The position numbers and the translations under genes are program-made. This document shows positions 1-12,155 of a stretch of DNA of 64,000 bases, one piece after another; position 1 is the first letter of the stretch; every line of letters begins with the position of its first letter. This DNA comes from Rhizobium sp. BK418. GTDB taxonomy: Bacteria; Pseudomonadota; Alphaproteobacteria; Rhizobiales; Rhizobiaceae. A model generated the notes under the pieces. The model searched no databases and was not told where the DNA came from. It saw only the letters and a list, made by a program, of their open reading frames with translations. The stretch covers positions 186,001-250,000 of the forward strand of contig NZ_SLZK01000005.1 of the NCBI RefSeq assembly GCF_004341105.1. The letters run 5' to 3'.

Positions 1-390
1 TTTGCCTTCACCCGCGTAGCTGTCCAGCTTGCCGTTGATGCCGGCGAGATCGGCGCCTGCAATATGGTCACGGCCGTTGACGATCACCTGTGGTGTATAG
101 ACGTTACTGCGGCCCATCATGCGGGCATAACCGTACTGACGCTCGGTATTTTCCTTCGAACTCAGCGTATCGGCCCAGCCGAGATAGTTCCAGTAATCGA
201 CGTGATAGGCGAGTGCGATGACATCGCCTTGGCTGACGAGCTTGCGGAATGCGGCATCGGCCGGCGGACAGGAGGCGCAGCCCTGCGACGTAAACAGCTC
301 AACGACGCCTTTCGGCGCGCCGTCTTCGGCCAAGAGCGGACCTGCAAAGGCAAGCCCGGCTACCAGCGGGATCAAAAAACGCGGGGACAT
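1..390 (-). CDS. DUF1223 thioredoxin-fold secreted protein (3' end outside window)
   Basis: The frame is open from an ATG at 390 down to base 1 (130 residues), so the C-terminus lies outside the window. Residues 1-21 are a signal peptide (hydrophobic run ending PLLA before EDG), which places the protein in the periplasm. The mature part begins with VELFTSQGCASCPPAD, a CxxC pair at Cys38/Cys41 followed by PP, then AYHVDYWNYLGW and a TPQVIVNG stretch. This order is typical of the DUF1223 family, which has a thioredoxin-like fold and no assigned reaction. It is codirectional with acnA but separated from it by about 240 bases holding a terminator, so it is probably transcribed on its own. A redox role is inference only. 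Confidence 0.75.
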   Translation of the reverse strand, partial: MSPRFLIPLVAGLAFAGPLLAEDGAPKGVVELFTSQGCASCPPADAAFRKLVSQGDVIALAYHVDYWNYLGWADTLSSKENTERQYGYARMMGRSNVYTPQVIVNGRDHIAGADLAGINGKLDSYAGEGK

Positions 391-575
391 TCACCAGCAC
401 CTCTTTTTCAGCGCCGGTAATAGTCCTGACCGCCGGCTCCGAGATATGAACGTACGAATAATCCTTCCAGATCCAAACGCAAAGTCACGAACGGGTGAGA
501 CGGTGCCCCTGGCTGAGGACGGCCGAAACACATCGCCGTGAGCTTGAAAGCAGCCGCGTTTTCCGCAAAGAAAAA

Positions 576-600
576 CCGCCGGAAAATGGCTTTCCGGCGG
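576..600 (-). terminator. Rho-independent terminator of acnA
   Basis: A perfect 10-bp stem (CCGCCGGAAA at 576-585, TTTCCGGCGG at 591-600) has a 5-nt loop. On the minus strand it is followed by a T-run. It lies 27 bases after the acnA stop. Confidence 0.85.
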
Positions 601-626
601 TCATTATCGACTGAGTGTCTTAACAA

Positions 627-3317
<2,691 letters not shown>

Positions 3318-3577
3318 GAGAGACCCCGTTTCTGATAGCCAACACAGTCGTGCGAACGCCTATGCACTTAATGCACATCAGGATGCGGGTACGGCCATTT
3401 CCGCTGTCCGCACGTGAGGAAAAAACCCCAAGTTCGGCGCAAGGATGAAATTCACGCCGACCGCTGGCGTGGTTGCAGGTCTTATAGATAATTTCGTAAA
3501 GAGTTGCCATAGCGACAAAGGTCAAAATTGGACATTTTTTGAGCCTGCTGGCAGCGCAACGAAGAAAGAACCGATGC

Positions 3578-4222
3578 ATGCATCTTACCGCTGAAAATCT
3601 GGCTGCCCGACGCGGGGAAGATCTGATTTTCGTTAACGTTTCCTTTCACTTGCAGGCCGGCGAAGCACTTATTCTGACGGGTAAAAACGGATCAGGAAAA
3701 TCCACTTTATTGCGCGTGGTGGCGGGCCTGCTGAGGCCTGAAAAAGGCTCTGTCACAGTCATTGATTCGCCCGGTGGCGAAGCCGGCCCGGCAGCCGAAG
3801 CGAGCCACTACCTTGGTCATCGCAACGCGATGAAAAATGAACTTACGGTTGCGGAAAATCTGGACTTCTGGCGATCCTTCCTTGGACCCGGCAAAACCGC
3901 AGGCCTGAGCATCGAAGAAGCCGCAGAAGCGGTGGGCCTACCTGGCATCACGCATCTTCCCTTCGGCTATCTCTCCGCCGGCCAGCAGCGCCGATTTGCC
4001 TTTGCCAAGCTCTTGGTCGCACATCGCCCAATCTGGATCCTCGACGAGCCGACCGCAGCACTCGATGCCAGCGCAGACAAATTGTTTGCAGGGCTGATCG
4101 AGACGCACCGCCGGGAAGGTGGCATCGTGATTGCCGCGACGCATCAGCCGCTTGGGCTCGAAAATGCGCGAGAGTTGCGCATGACTGGGTTTGCGGGCGT
4201 CGACCAGGGAGTATGGGGATGA
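3578..4222 (+). CDS. ccmA: Haem exporter ATP-binding protein CcmA
   Basis: ATPase of the CcmABC complex, which releases holo-CcmE during cytochrome c maturation. The Walker A motif GKNGSGKS is at residues 35-42; the signature LSAGQQRR and Walker B WILDEPTAALD follow near residues 132 and 150. I chose the ATG at 3578, preceded by the purine-rich GAAGAAAGAA, giving 214 residues, the usual CcmA length. The frame runs upstream to a TTG at 3539, but those residues do not belong to the family. It is first in ccmABCDG and shares the ATGA overlap with ccmB. Confidence 0.95.
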   Translation: MHLTAENLAARRGEDLIFVNVSFHLQAGEALILTGKNGSGKSTLLRVVAGLLRPEKGSVTVIDSPGGEAGPAAEASHYLGHRNAMKNELTVAENLDFWRSFLGPGKTAGLSIEEAAEAVGLPGITHLPFGYLSAGQQRRFAFAKLLVAHRPIWILDEPTAALDASADKLFAGLIETHRREGGIVIAATHQPLGLENARELRMTGFAGVDQGVWG

Positions 4223-4878
4223 TCGCCCTTTTCCTTCGCGACCTCAGACTTTCCGTTCGTGCCGGCGGTGGAGCATTGATCGGCATTCTCTTCTTCCTGA
4301 CGATCGTCGCCGTCATTCCCTTCGGCGTCGGTCCCGATCTTGCATTGCTTTCACGCATCGGCCCAGCCATCGTCTGGATTGGCGCGTTGCTTGCGGCCCT
4401 TCTCGGGCTCGATCGTCTGTTTCAGGCGGAGCGTGATGACGGCTCCCTTGATCTGATGCTCATGCAGGAGACGCCGCTAGTACTGACCGTGCTCATCAAA
4501 TGCGCCGCGCACTGGACGGCAACCAGCCTGCCGCTCGTCATCGCCTCACCATTGCTCGGTCTCTTCATGAACATGAACGAGACGGCGATCGGCGCGACCA
4601 TGCTCACCCTCCTCGTTGGCTCGCCCGCCATTACCTTCATCGGCGCAGTTGGCGCGGCCGTCGCCGTCGCCTTGCCGCGCGGTGGCCTGCTTGTGTCGGT
4701 GCTGATCCTGCCGCTGGCGATTCCCGTGCTGATCTTCGGCGTCAGCGCTACCTATGCAGCGGTCGTTGGGCCATCACCTTTCCTGCCACCATTTCTGATC
4801 CTCATTGCCCTGACGCTTTTCTTCGCGGTCATCGGTCCGGCAGCTGCCGCCCTTGCGCTCAGAAACACGGCGGATTGA
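4219..4878 (+). CDS. ccmB: Haem exporter permease CcmB
   Basis: Integral membrane subunit of CcmABC, 219 residues with about six hydrophobic segments. It starts MIALFLRDLRLSVRAGGG and contains the family region FQAERDDGSLDLML near residue 75. The start at 4219 overlaps the ccmA stop (ATGA) and has GGGA eight bases upstream; an ATG at 4213 is in frame but too close to that site. Translationally coupled to ccmA. Confidence 0.94.
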   Translation: MIALFLRDLRLSVRAGGGALIGILFFLTIVAVIPFGVGPDLALLSRIGPAIVWIGALLAALLGLDRLFQAERDDGSLDLMLMQETPLVLTVLIKCAAHWTATSLPLVIASPLLGLFMNMNETAIGATMLTLLVGSPAITFIGAVGAAVAVALPRGGLLVSVLILPLAIPVLIFGVSATYAAVVGPSPFLPPFLILIALTLFFAVIGPAAAALALRNTAD

Positions 4879-4926
4879 TCGTCGCTTCGATTGCGGCTTC
4901 CGGCGGATAAAGGTAAGGAAGCGGAT

Positions 4927-5688
4927 ATGAGCGAAACGAGCTTTGCAATCAGCAAATTCAGTGATCTTGCCAACCCGACGCGGTTTCTGGCGCTGGCATC
5001 GCGCGTCATTCCATGGCTGGCGGGTATCACCGCCCTCAGTTTTATCGTCGGGCTCTATCTGAGCTTCTCGACCGAGGGCGACTACCAGCAGGGCGAAACG
5101 GTGCGCATCATGTATGTGCATGTGCCTGCCGCCTGGCTTTCGATGATGTGCTACACGATCATGAGCATTTCGGCGATCGGCACGCTCGTATGGCGCCATC
5201 CGCTGGCGGACGTATCGGCGAAAGCTGCGGCGCCGCTCGGTGCTGCCTTCACCTTGCTTGCGCTTGTCACCGGCTCTCTCTGGGGTAAGCCCATGTGGGG
5301 CACATGGTGGGTGTGGGATGCGCGGTTGACCTCGGTCTTCATTCTCTTCCTGATGTATCTCGGCCTGATCGCTTTGAACCGCGCCATGGATGAGCCCTCA
5401 AAGGCTGCACGCGTTACCGCGGTCCTCACCCTCGTCGGCTTCGTCAATATTCCGATCATTAAGTTCTCCGTCGACTGGTGGAACACGTTGCATCAATCGG
5501 CAAGCGTCCTGCGTCTCGACGGCCCCGCGATCGATCCGGAATTCCTGCGTCCGCTGCTTATCATGGCGATCGCTTTCACCCTGCTGTTCTTCACGCTGCA
5601 TCTGATGGCGATGAGAAATGAGATCTGGCGCCGTCGCATCGCCTCCCAGCGCCGCATGGCTGCCCGTATGGCAGGCCAAGAGGAATAG
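4927..5688 (+). CDS. ccmC: Haem export/handling protein CcmC
   Basis: Membrane protein that loads haem onto CcmE. The diagnostic tryptophan-rich periplasmic motif is present as WGKPMWGTWWVWDARLT, and histidines flank it in MYVHVPAAW and in WWNTLHQSASV, the usual axial-ligand positions. The ATG at 4927 (MSETSFAIS) has AAGGA eight bases upstream, giving 253 residues; a TTG start at 4891 is possible but unlikely. Third gene of the ccm operon, 48 bases after ccmB. Confidence 0.96.
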   Translation: MSETSFAISKFSDLANPTRFLALASRVIPWLAGITALSFIVGLYLSFSTEGDYQQGETVRIMYVHVPAAWLSMMCYTIMSISAIGTLVWRHPLADVSAKAAAPLGAAFTLLALVTGSLWGKPMWGTWWVWDARLTSVFILFLMYLGLIALNRAMDEPSKAARVTAVLTLVGFVNIPIIKFSVDWWNTLHQSASVLRLDGPAIDPEFLRPLLIMAIAFTLLFFTLHLMAMRNEIWRRRIASQRRMAARMAGQEE

Positions 5689-5690
5689 AG

Positions 5691-5861
5691 ATGGGCTCCT
5701 ACGCTTTCTACGTCTACGGCTCCTACGGCTTTGCCGCCCTCGTGACGATTGCGGTGACACTCTGGACCTGGTCTGATGGGCGCGCCCGCCAGAAGGAATT
5801 GGCCGCGCTCGAAGCCGCCGGCATCCGCCGCCGTTCCGCACGACCGAAGGACGGCGAATGA
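5691..5861 (+). CDS. ccmD: Haem exporter small subunit CcmD
   Basis: A 56-residue protein with one membrane span (FAALVTIAVTLWTWS) followed by a basic tail rich in Arg and Lys, as in all CcmD proteins. CcmD helps release holo-CcmE from CcmC. The ATG follows the ccmC stop by two bases and its TGA overlaps the ccmG ATG (ATGA at 5858), so it is coupled on both sides. The gene is easily missed because of its size. Confidence 0.92.
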   Translation: MGSYAFYVYGSYGFAALVTIAVTLWTWSDGRARQKELAALEAAGIRRRSARPKDGE

Positions 5862-6466
5862 CCGAGACTGCCCAAGAGAATAAACAAAAGAGCCGCGGCA
5901 TCAGGCGCTATGCGCTTGCGCTGATTCCGCTTGTCGTTTTTGGTGGCATTGCCGCGACTGCAGCGAAAATGCTCTACGACCAGGATTTCCACGGCAAGAA
6001 TATCGCGGAAATCCCCTCCGCCTTGATCGGAACGAAAGCACCGTCGCTGAACCTGCCACCGCTCGAGGGCTCTAAGCTGCCGGCGCTGACGGATGAAGCG
6101 ATCAAGGGCAAGCTCACCCTCGTCAACGTCTTCGCTTCCTGGTGCATTCCATGCCGCGACGAGCATCCTCTCCTCAAGCAATTAGCCGAGGATGGACGGC
6201 TGAACATCGTCGCAATCAATTATAAGGACAAGAACGAGAACGCCCTGCGTTTCCTCGGCGAACTCGGCAATCCCTACCACGCCATCGGCGTCGACCCGAA
6301 CGGCAAGGCGGCGATCGACTGGGGTGTCTACGGCATTCCGGAGAGCTATCTCGTCGCGCCCGACGGTACGATCATCTACAAGCGCGTCGGACCCTTCGAC
6401 GATATCAGCCTGAAGGAAGGCCTTTTCCCGGCAATGGAAAAGGCGCTCGGTAAGCCGGCTTCCTAA
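5858..6466 (+). CDS. ccmG: Thiol:disulfide interchange protein CcmG/DsbE (CycY)
   Basis: Membrane-anchored periplasmic thioredoxin that reduces apocytochrome c or CcmH. One N-terminal span (residues 18-36, RYALALIPLVVFGGIAAT) is followed by a thioredoxin domain with the active site WCIPC (Cys96/Cys99) and the cis-proline loop YGIPESYLV. 202 residues, normal for the family. Last gene of the ccm operon; its stop overlaps the stop of the convergent DUF2585 gene by four bases. Confidence 0.95.
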   Translation: MTETAQENKQKSRGIRRYALALIPLVVFGGIAATAAKMLYDQDFHGKNIAEIPSALIGTKAPSLNLPPLEGSKLPALTDEAIKGKLTLVNVFASWCIPCRDEHPLLKQLAEDGRLNIVAINYKDKNENALRFLGELGNPYHAIGVDPNGKAAIDWGVYGIPESYLVAPDGTIIYKRVGPFDDISLKEGLFPAMEKALGKPAS

Positions 6467-7050
6467 GCCCCGCCCTGCCAGACCTTGATCGCCTCGACCG
6501 GCCAGATCAACATCAGCACATTGAGTGTCAGATTGTCCCGGATCACGTAGCCGGTGAAAATCTCGAAGAAGATGGCAATAGCGATGGTCAGCACTACCGG
6601 CGCTCTTGAGGCAAAGAAGAAGCCGACAGCCATGAAGATCGTATCCATGGCTGAATTGATAATGCTGTCGCCGTAATAATCGAGCGAGATCGTCGCCGTG
6701 CGATAGCGATCGATGATCAGAGGTGAATTTTCCAGAAGCTCCCAGCCCGATTCGATCAGCATAGCCAGAAGCAACCGCGCCGCGAGCGGCTTGCCGCGAA
6801 GCAGGAGATGCCCAAGCCCGTAAAACAGGAAGCCATGGATAATATGTGACGGTGTGTACCAGTCGGACAGATGCTGGGAATTGCCGCTGGAATTGACTGT
6901 GCCTTCCCAAAGTTTGACGTAGCCGCAGGTGCAGATCGGCACCCGGCCCATCATATATTCGGCAACGATCTGGAAGACCAGGACTGCGAGGCAGACGGAA
7001 AACCAGAATATCTGATTCCGTGACCGGTCGGCTGCGTCGATAACGGTCAC
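6463..7050 (-). CDS. DUF2585 / UPF0314 membrane protein
   Basis: About 195 residues with several membrane spans. Conserved-looking polar stretches sit between them: GRVPICTCGYVKLWEG, WYTPSHIIHGFLFYG and SGWELLENSPLIIDRYR. I recognise this as the UPF0314/DUF2585 family found widely in Rhizobiales; its function is unknown. The GTG at 7050 overlaps the yciB stop (GTGA), which is better than the longer upstream frame and gives the family length. It is translationally coupled to yciB. Confidence 0.8.
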   Translation of the reverse strand: MTVIDAADRSRNQIFWFSVCLAVLVFQIVAEYMMGRVPICTCGYVKLWEGTVNSSGNSQHLSDWYTPSHIIHGFLFYGLGHLLLRGKPLAARLLLAMLIESGWELLENSPLIIDRYRTATISLDYYGDSIINSAMDTIFMAVGFFFASRAPVVLTIAIAIFFEIFTGYVIRDNLTLNVLMLIWPVEAIKVWQGGA

Positions 7051-7691
7051 TTCTCGCTTTCCGCCTCGGTTGGAATGCTGTGCTTCAGCACCAGCGGCAT
7101 CTGCGCCATCGTGAAGATGATGGTGATCGGCATCGTGCCCCAAACCTTGAAGGCCACCCAGAAATTATCCGAGAAATTGCGCCAGACGACTTCATTCAGC
7201 ACTGCGAGGAAAAGAAAGAAGATGCCCCAGCGGATTGTCAGCTTGCGCCAGCCTTCGGCATCGAGTTGGAAGGCTGCGTTGAAGACATAACCAAGCAGCG
7301 ATTTGCCAAAGGCAAGGCCACCAAGCAGGGCAAAGCCGAACAGCGCATTGACGATCGTCGGCTTCATCTTGATGAAGGTTTCGTTCTGCAGCCAAATCGA
7401 CAGCGAGCCGAAGATCAGCACGACGATGCCGGAAACGAAGGGCATGATTGGCAGGTGGCCGAGCACGATCTTGGACACCAGGAGTGAGATGATGGTCGCC
7501 GCCATGAAAAGACCGGTCGCCACGAAAAGCGGGCCACCGAGCTCTGCCAAAGTCGGAAAGCGTGCAACCAGCCACTCGCCGCGCAGATTGGCAAAAAAGA
7601 AGACCAGAAGCGGTCCAAGTTCCAGCGCCAGTTTCAGAAGCGGATGATGCCGGTCTGCGGCACTGGGGGTGATATCGCTTTCAGTCGTCAT
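7047..7691 (-). CDS. yciB: Inner-membrane-spanning protein YciB / septation protein A family
   Basis: 214 residues and about six membrane segments. The family hallmarks LELGPLLVFFFANL near the N-terminus, KMKPTIVNALFG in the middle and LNEVVWRNFSDNFWVAFKVWG near the C-terminus are all present. YciB/IspZ proteins act in cell-envelope or septum maintenance in enterobacteria; the role in rhizobia is not settled. It heads a two-gene unit with the DUF2585 gene and lies downstream of ftsY with a gap of about 60 bases. Confidence 0.88.
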   Translation of the reverse strand: MTTESDITPSAADRHHPLLKLALELGPLLVFFFANLRGEWLVARFPTLAELGGPLFVATGLFMAATIISLLVSKIVLGHLPIMPFVSGIVVLIFGSLSIWLQNETFIKMKPTIVNALFGFALLGGLAFGKSLLGYVFNAAFQLDAEGWRKLTIRWGIFFLFLAVLNEVVWRNFSDNFWVAFKVWGTMPITIIFTMAQMPLVLKHSIPTEAESEK

Positions 7692-7752
7692 ACTTCTTCA
7701 AACCTGCTTTTTCTTGCAATGCATGCGAGCCATCGACGGCTAATCTGTGGCA

Positions 7753-9300
7753 TCACTGGCCGATGCCGGCAATAGCCTGCGCAAAATCCTCGGCCTCGAA
7801 TGGTTCGAGATCATCAACTCCTTCGCCGACACCGATGAAATAGACCGGCAGTTTGTGCTTGGCGGAGATTGCCACCAGAATGCCGCCGCGCGCCGTACCG
7901 TCAAGCTTGGTCATGATCAGCCCGCTGACGCCGGCGACGTTACGGAAGATCTCGACCTGATTGAGCGCGTTCTGACCCGTCGTCGCATCGAGCGTCTGAA
8001 GGACAGTATGTGGTGCATCCGGATCGAGCTTGCCGAGCACACGCACGATCTTTTCAAGCTCAGCCATCAGCTCCGCCTTGTTCTGCAGGCGGCCTGCCGT
8101 GTCGATGATCAGTACATCGCATTTCCTGGCTTTCGCCTGCTCGAACGCGTCATAGGCAAGGCCCGCGGCATCCGCACCAAGCTTCGTACCGATGAATTCG
8201 GATCTGGTGCGATCGGCCCAGATCTTCAACTGCTCGATGGCAGCGGCACGGAACGTATCGCCCGCCGCCAGCATGACCTTGAGTCCGGCACCCGAAAGCT
8301 TGGCCGCCAGTTTGCCGATTGTCGTCGTTTTTCCAGTGCCATTGACGCCTACGACGAGAATGACATGCGGCTTGTGGGAAAGATCGAGCTGCAAGGGCTT
8401 GGCAACCGGCGCCAGCACCTTGGCGATTTCGCTCGCCATGATGCGGCTGACATCCTCGCCGGTCACGTCCTTGCCGTAGCGTTCCGAAGCGAGCGTATCG
8501 GTCACCCGCATCGCGGTCTCCACACCAAGATCGGCCTGGATCAGCAGATCCTCGAGATCCTGCAGTGTGTCATCATCCAGCTTGCGCTTGGTGAAGAGTG
8601 CGGCGATCTGAGCGGTGAGCTGCGAGGACGTGCGCGCCAGACCGTTGCGCAGGCGCTGGAACCAGGAGAGCCTCGGCTGTGACGCGACGACCGGTTCCGG
8701 TTCAGCTACCCGTCCGGTCGCGAAACCTTTGGGAAGAATGGGATCTACTGCCGGTTCGTCGGAGGCTGCGGCCTCCTCCGTCCTGCCGGACATCTCCTCC
8801 GCTGCGGAGATCGGTTTGGGTCGAGAATCCTGTTCGCCATTGACCGTCGTGTCCGGTGTCTCCGGAATTTCTTCCGGAAACACCTCCGTGGGCTCCACTC
8901 TGCCTTCCGCTTCTACGGCAACGTCACTCTCCGAACGATCTTCCCCGGGGAGATGTCCGGCAGGGACGGAGGGGGACGCCTTCGCAACGTCATCGGTGCT
9001 CGCTTCCGCCTCGGCTTCCAAGAGCGACAATGGCACGACGCCCACATCGTCAAGATCACCGGCGGTCGGAAGCAGGCCCGGCTCAGTCTCGAGGGGCTCT
9101 GGTTCCGTCGCCCGGCCCTCACCGGCATCCGCCGCCGGACCTCCAGCCGTGTCCATTTCTTCGGCCAAAACCGGATCGGCAGCAACCGGCAGGTCCTCGT
9201 CGCGCGAACGCGGCTCCAGGTCCTTTTCCACGGCCTCCGGCACAGGTTCTTCCACCGGCTTACCGAAGGTGAAGACCTTTTTGATGAAACTGAGCGCCAT
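7753..9300 (-). CDS. ftsY: Signal recognition particle receptor FtsY
   Basis: SRP-GTPase that docks SRP-bound ribosomes at the membrane. The N-terminal 190 residues are an acidic, low-complexity A domain rich in Glu, Pro and Asp. The N domain and then the G domain follow, with G1 GVNGTGKTTT near residue 318, the insertion box GDTFRAAAIEQL, DTAGR and TKLDGTARGG. 515 residues is longish but usual for rhizobia because of the acidic domain. Its partner Ffh lies about 3 kb away on the other strand. It runs in the same direction as mtaB and dapF, 15 bases after mtaB. Confidence 0.97.
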   Translation of the reverse strand: MALSFIKKVFTFGKPVEEPVPEAVEKDLEPRSRDEDLPVAADPVLAEEMDTAGGPAADAGEGRATEPEPLETEPGLLPTAGDLDDVGVVPLSLLEAEAEASTDDVAKASPSVPAGHLPGEDRSESDVAVEAEGRVEPTEVFPEEIPETPDTTVNGEQDSRPKPISAAEEMSGRTEEAAASDEPAVDPILPKGFATGRVAEPEPVVASQPRLSWFQRLRNGLARTSSQLTAQIAALFTKRKLDDDTLQDLEDLLIQADLGVETAMRVTDTLASERYGKDVTGEDVSRIMASEIAKVLAPVAKPLQLDLSHKPHVILVVGVNGTGKTTTIGKLAAKLSGAGLKVMLAAGDTFRAAAIEQLKIWADRTRSEFIGTKLGADAAGLAYDAFEQAKARKCDVLIIDTAGRLQNKAELMAELEKIVRVLGKLDPDAPHTVLQTLDATTGQNALNQVEIFRNVAGVSGLIMTKLDGTARGGILVAISAKHKLPVYFIGVGEGVDDLEPFEAEDFAQAIAGIGQ

Positions 9301-9315
9301 GAGCTGTCCGTGAAG

Positions 9316-10590
9316 TCAGGCCGCCGCGGCAGCCGTCAATTGCATGTCGAGATGCTTGCCGTTGTGACCGGTGATCATCGCTTCGACGATATCGCGCGGA
9401 CGAAGACCGGGAACAGTGACAAGCGTGAAGTTTTCGGTATGGGCAAGACCGTTGTTTTCTACCAGCAGCCATTGCCGCGTTCCGACCATCTTGTCCAGAT
9501 GGCGCTGGTGCAGCATCTGTCCAGTGGCGCGCAGCCGGGCCGCGCGATCCTTGATGAGCGAACGGTCGAGCTGCGGCATGCGCGCAGCAGGGGTTCCGGC
9601 CCGCGGGCTGTAGGGGAAGACGTGCAGATACGCGATGTCGGCCTCTTCCGCTAACTGTACCGCATTCGCAAACATATCCTCGGTCTCGGTCGGAAAGCCG
9701 GCGATCATGTCGGCACCGAAGCTCATCTCCGGCCGCAGGCGGCGCACATCTTCGATGAAGCGAAGAGCATCGGCGCGCAGGTGGCGGCGTTTCATCCGCT
9801 TCAGGATCAGGTCGTCGCCATGCTGCAGGGACAGATGAAGATGCGGCATGAAGCGCGGTTCGTCAGCGATGAGGTCCATGAGGTGACGATCTGCCTCGAT
9901 ACTATCGATCGAAGAGAGCCGCAGGCGACGGATATCCGGCACCTGCTTCAGCAGCGTCTTTGCAAGCAACCCGAGCGTCGGTTCGCCGGGAAGGTCTGCG
10001 CCATAGCTCGTGGCATCGACGCCGGTCAGGACGATTTCGCGATAGCCGCTTTCGACGAGATTGCGTGCCTGATCGACCACTGCACCCATCGGCACCGAGC
10101 GCGAATTTCCGCGGCCATAGGGAATGATGCAGAAGGTGCAGCGATGATCGCAGCCGTTCTGTACCTGGATGAAAGCACGCACGTGACCGTCGATGTGCTT
10201 GACCATCTGTGGTGCGGTGTGCCGCACGCTCATGATGTCGTTGACGCGCAGCTTCTCTTCCGCCGAAACGCCGAAATCCGGAAGTCCACGATAAGAGGCT
10301 GCCTTCAGCTTCTCTTCGTTGCCGAGCACGGCATCAACCTCGGGCATTTCTGCGAAGGTCTGCTTCTCCGTCTGGGCGGCGCAGCCGGTAACGATGATGC
10401 GGGCATGTGGATTATCGCGACGCGCGCGGCGGATTGCCTGTCGGGCCTGGCGCACAGCCTCGCCCGTCACAGCGCAGGTATTGACCAGAATAGCATTGTT
10501 AAGCCCGGCCGCTTCCGCCTGCGATCTCATGACTTCGGATTCATAGGTATTGAGACGGCAGCCGAAGGTGATGACCTCTACGCCGCTCAC
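9316..10590 (-). CDS. mtaB: tRNA t6A37 methylthiotransferase MtaB
   Basis: Radical-SAM enzyme that converts t6A to ms2t6A at position 37 of tRNAs reading ANN codons. The UPF0004 domain cysteines are visible in TFGCRLNTYESE, NTCAV and VTGCAAQ; the radical-SAM cluster is CDHRCTFC followed by IIPYGRG. A TRAM-like C-terminus ends the protein. The GTG start at 10590 overlaps the dapF stop (GTGA) and gives 424 residues. An upstream in-frame start exists but adds residues unlike the family. Coupled to dapF. Confidence 0.93.
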   Translation of the reverse strand: MSGVEVITFGCRLNTYESEVMRSQAEAAGLNNAILVNTCAVTGEAVRQARQAIRRARRDNPHARIIVTGCAAQTEKQTFAEMPEVDAVLGNEEKLKAASYRGLPDFGVSAEEKLRVNDIMSVRHTAPQMVKHIDGHVRAFIQVQNGCDHRCTFCIIPYGRGNSRSVPMGAVVDQARNLVESGYREIVLTGVDATSYGADLPGEPTLGLLAKTLLKQVPDIRRLRLSSIDSIEADRHLMDLIADEPRFMPHLHLSLQHGDDLILKRMKRRHLRADALRFIEDVRRLRPEMSFGADMIAGFPTETEDMFANAVQLAEEADIAYLHVFPYSPRAGTPAARMPQLDRSLIKDRAARLRATGQMLHQRHLDKMVGTRQWLLVENNGLAHTENFTLVTVPGLRPRDIVEAMITGHNGKHLDMQLTAAAAA

Positions 10591-11489
10591 CGCGCTTGCG
10601 CTCCGAGCGTGGCGTCGCGCGACCACGTGCCGGTCGACGGATCAACGATGCCGGACCATTCCCATTCGGCAGGACCAGTCATGACGACATGATCATCCTC
10701 GCGCCAGTTGATCGTCAACGGCTGGCGGATCGGGCTGGAGGCAACGTCGATGGTCACCCTACGGCCAGTGCGGCCGGTACGCGCTGCGCTGACGGCAGAG
10801 GCACAGGCGGCCGATCCGCAGGCAAGCGTCAGGCCCGCGCCGCGTTCCCAGGTGCGCGTCCGCAGCGCCGAATCCGAGATCACTTGCGCCAGCGTGATAT
10901 TGGCCTTTTCCGGGAAGATCGGATGGTTTTCGAGCAGCGGTCCGAAACGTTCGAGATCGAAGCTCATCGGATCGCGGTCGACCCAGAAGATCGCATGCGG
11001 ATTGCCCATGGACATGGCCGAAGGCGAATGCAGCACCGGATTGTCGATAGGCCCGATCTGCAGCTCGATACGGCTCGTGTCATGGAACTCCTCAGCGAGC
11101 GGAATGCGATTCCACTCGAAGACTGGCCGGCCCATATCGACAGAGATCGTCCCATCCTCGTGCTCGACCGCATTCAGGATGCCGGCAACCGTCTGGAAGG
11201 TGAAGGCCTTCTTACCGGTTTCGGCAGCCAGAGCCTGCACCACGCAACGCGTGCCATTGCCACAGGCCTGCGCCTTGGTGCCATCGGAATTCAGGATATC
11301 GATATAGGCGTCGGTGCCCTCCGCCTTCGGATCATGGATCGCCATGATCTGATCGAACTGAGTCTCGGCATCAGCATTGAGCGCGATCGCAGCCTGTGGC
11401 GTCACCTTGCCGGTCCGACCGCGCATGTCGACAACCAGGATCTTGTTGCCAAGCCCGTTCATCTTCGCGAATTCGACCGTGTTGCTCAT
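10587..11489 (-). CDS. dapF: Diaminopimelate epimerase
   Basis: Cofactor-independent epimerase making meso-DAP from LL-DAP for lysine and peptidoglycan. The two catalytic cysteines sit in ACGNGTRC and TLACGSAAC, and the N-terminus FAKMNGLGNKILVVD is characteristic. The ATG at 11489 gives 300 residues; a longer in-frame start at 11585 adds about 32 unlikely residues. First gene of dapF-mtaB, with ftsY close behind. Confidence 0.96.
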   Translation of the reverse strand: MSNTVEFAKMNGLGNKILVVDMRGRTGKVTPQAAIALNADAETQFDQIMAIHDPKAEGTDAYIDILNSDGTKAQACGNGTRCVVQALAAETGKKAFTFQTVAGILNAVEHEDGTISVDMGRPVFEWNRIPLAEEFHDTSRIELQIGPIDNPVLHSPSAMSMGNPHAIFWVDRDPMSFDLERFGPLLENHPIFPEKANITLAQVISDSALRTRTWERGAGLTLACGSAACASAVSAARTGRTGRRVTIDVASSPIRQPLTINWREDDHVVMTGPAEWEWSGIVDPSTGTWSRDATLGAQAR

Positions 11490-11630
11490 TTGACTAATTC
11501 CGCTACGTTTTGGCTGTATATGGCGGAAATGCTCGGGGATTACCAGTGGGTGAGCGCCGAGCGATGTTTGCCCTCTTGCCGACACATGCGGTGAGACCCC
11601 GCGAAATCAGAACGGGTGAGCGTTGATGGC

Positions 11631-11888
11631 CTATGGAAATCCGGCAAATCCAGATTCAGCGCAGCATGCATCGGAACTGAGAGATGCCGCATGGGCTTCG
11701 ACGATGGCAGCGGTGATGACCTTTCTGAGCTCATAGACGAACAAACGGGATCGTTTGCGATCCAGATCCTGTGCAGCTTTTGCCAGATTCAGGCCTTCCT
11801 TCAGGACAATAGTATGGGCACGCGCCAGCCCCAGCTTTCGATATCCCGATTTATCATTTGATATCTCCGCCCATTCATTCGGCATCAA
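11631..11888 (-). CDS. Possible small hypothetical protein
   Basis: An 85-residue minus-strand frame (MMPNEWAEISNDKSGYRK...) with a helical, charged middle (LKEGLNLAKAAQDLDRKRSR). No good ribosome-binding site precedes it and no family is recognised. The only support is size and a plausible amino-acid mix in an otherwise empty 877-base gap. It may be spurious. Confidence 0.25.
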   Translation of the reverse strand: MMPNEWAEISNDKSGYRKLGLARAHTIVLKEGLNLAKAAQDLDRKRSRLFVYELRKVITAAIVEAHAASLSSDACCAESGFAGFP

Positions 11889-12155
11889 GGATATTCGCGA
11901 ATCATTTTACAGGATGTACTTAAATAGAAAGTAGAATCAGAAGCGGAGTATCTTGCAACCGGCCTTTTGAGGGAATTCAGGGCGCTGATCGACATATTTT
12001 TTCTTCAAAATTCGAAACAGCGGCGAATTTTTAAAAGATGGGATATTGCGTGTGTACTGCCTTTGCCGCGACCGTTTGGCTGACAGGATCTGCCCATAGG
12101 CGCTTGCCTTAGGCTTCGGAAAAATTCGTCGGCGGCAGCTCCGGACGCATTCGCC

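Noticed and set aside
408..626. 72-residue frame between the DUF1223 and acnA genes
   Set aside because: It runs through the acnA terminator and has no ribosome site or family.
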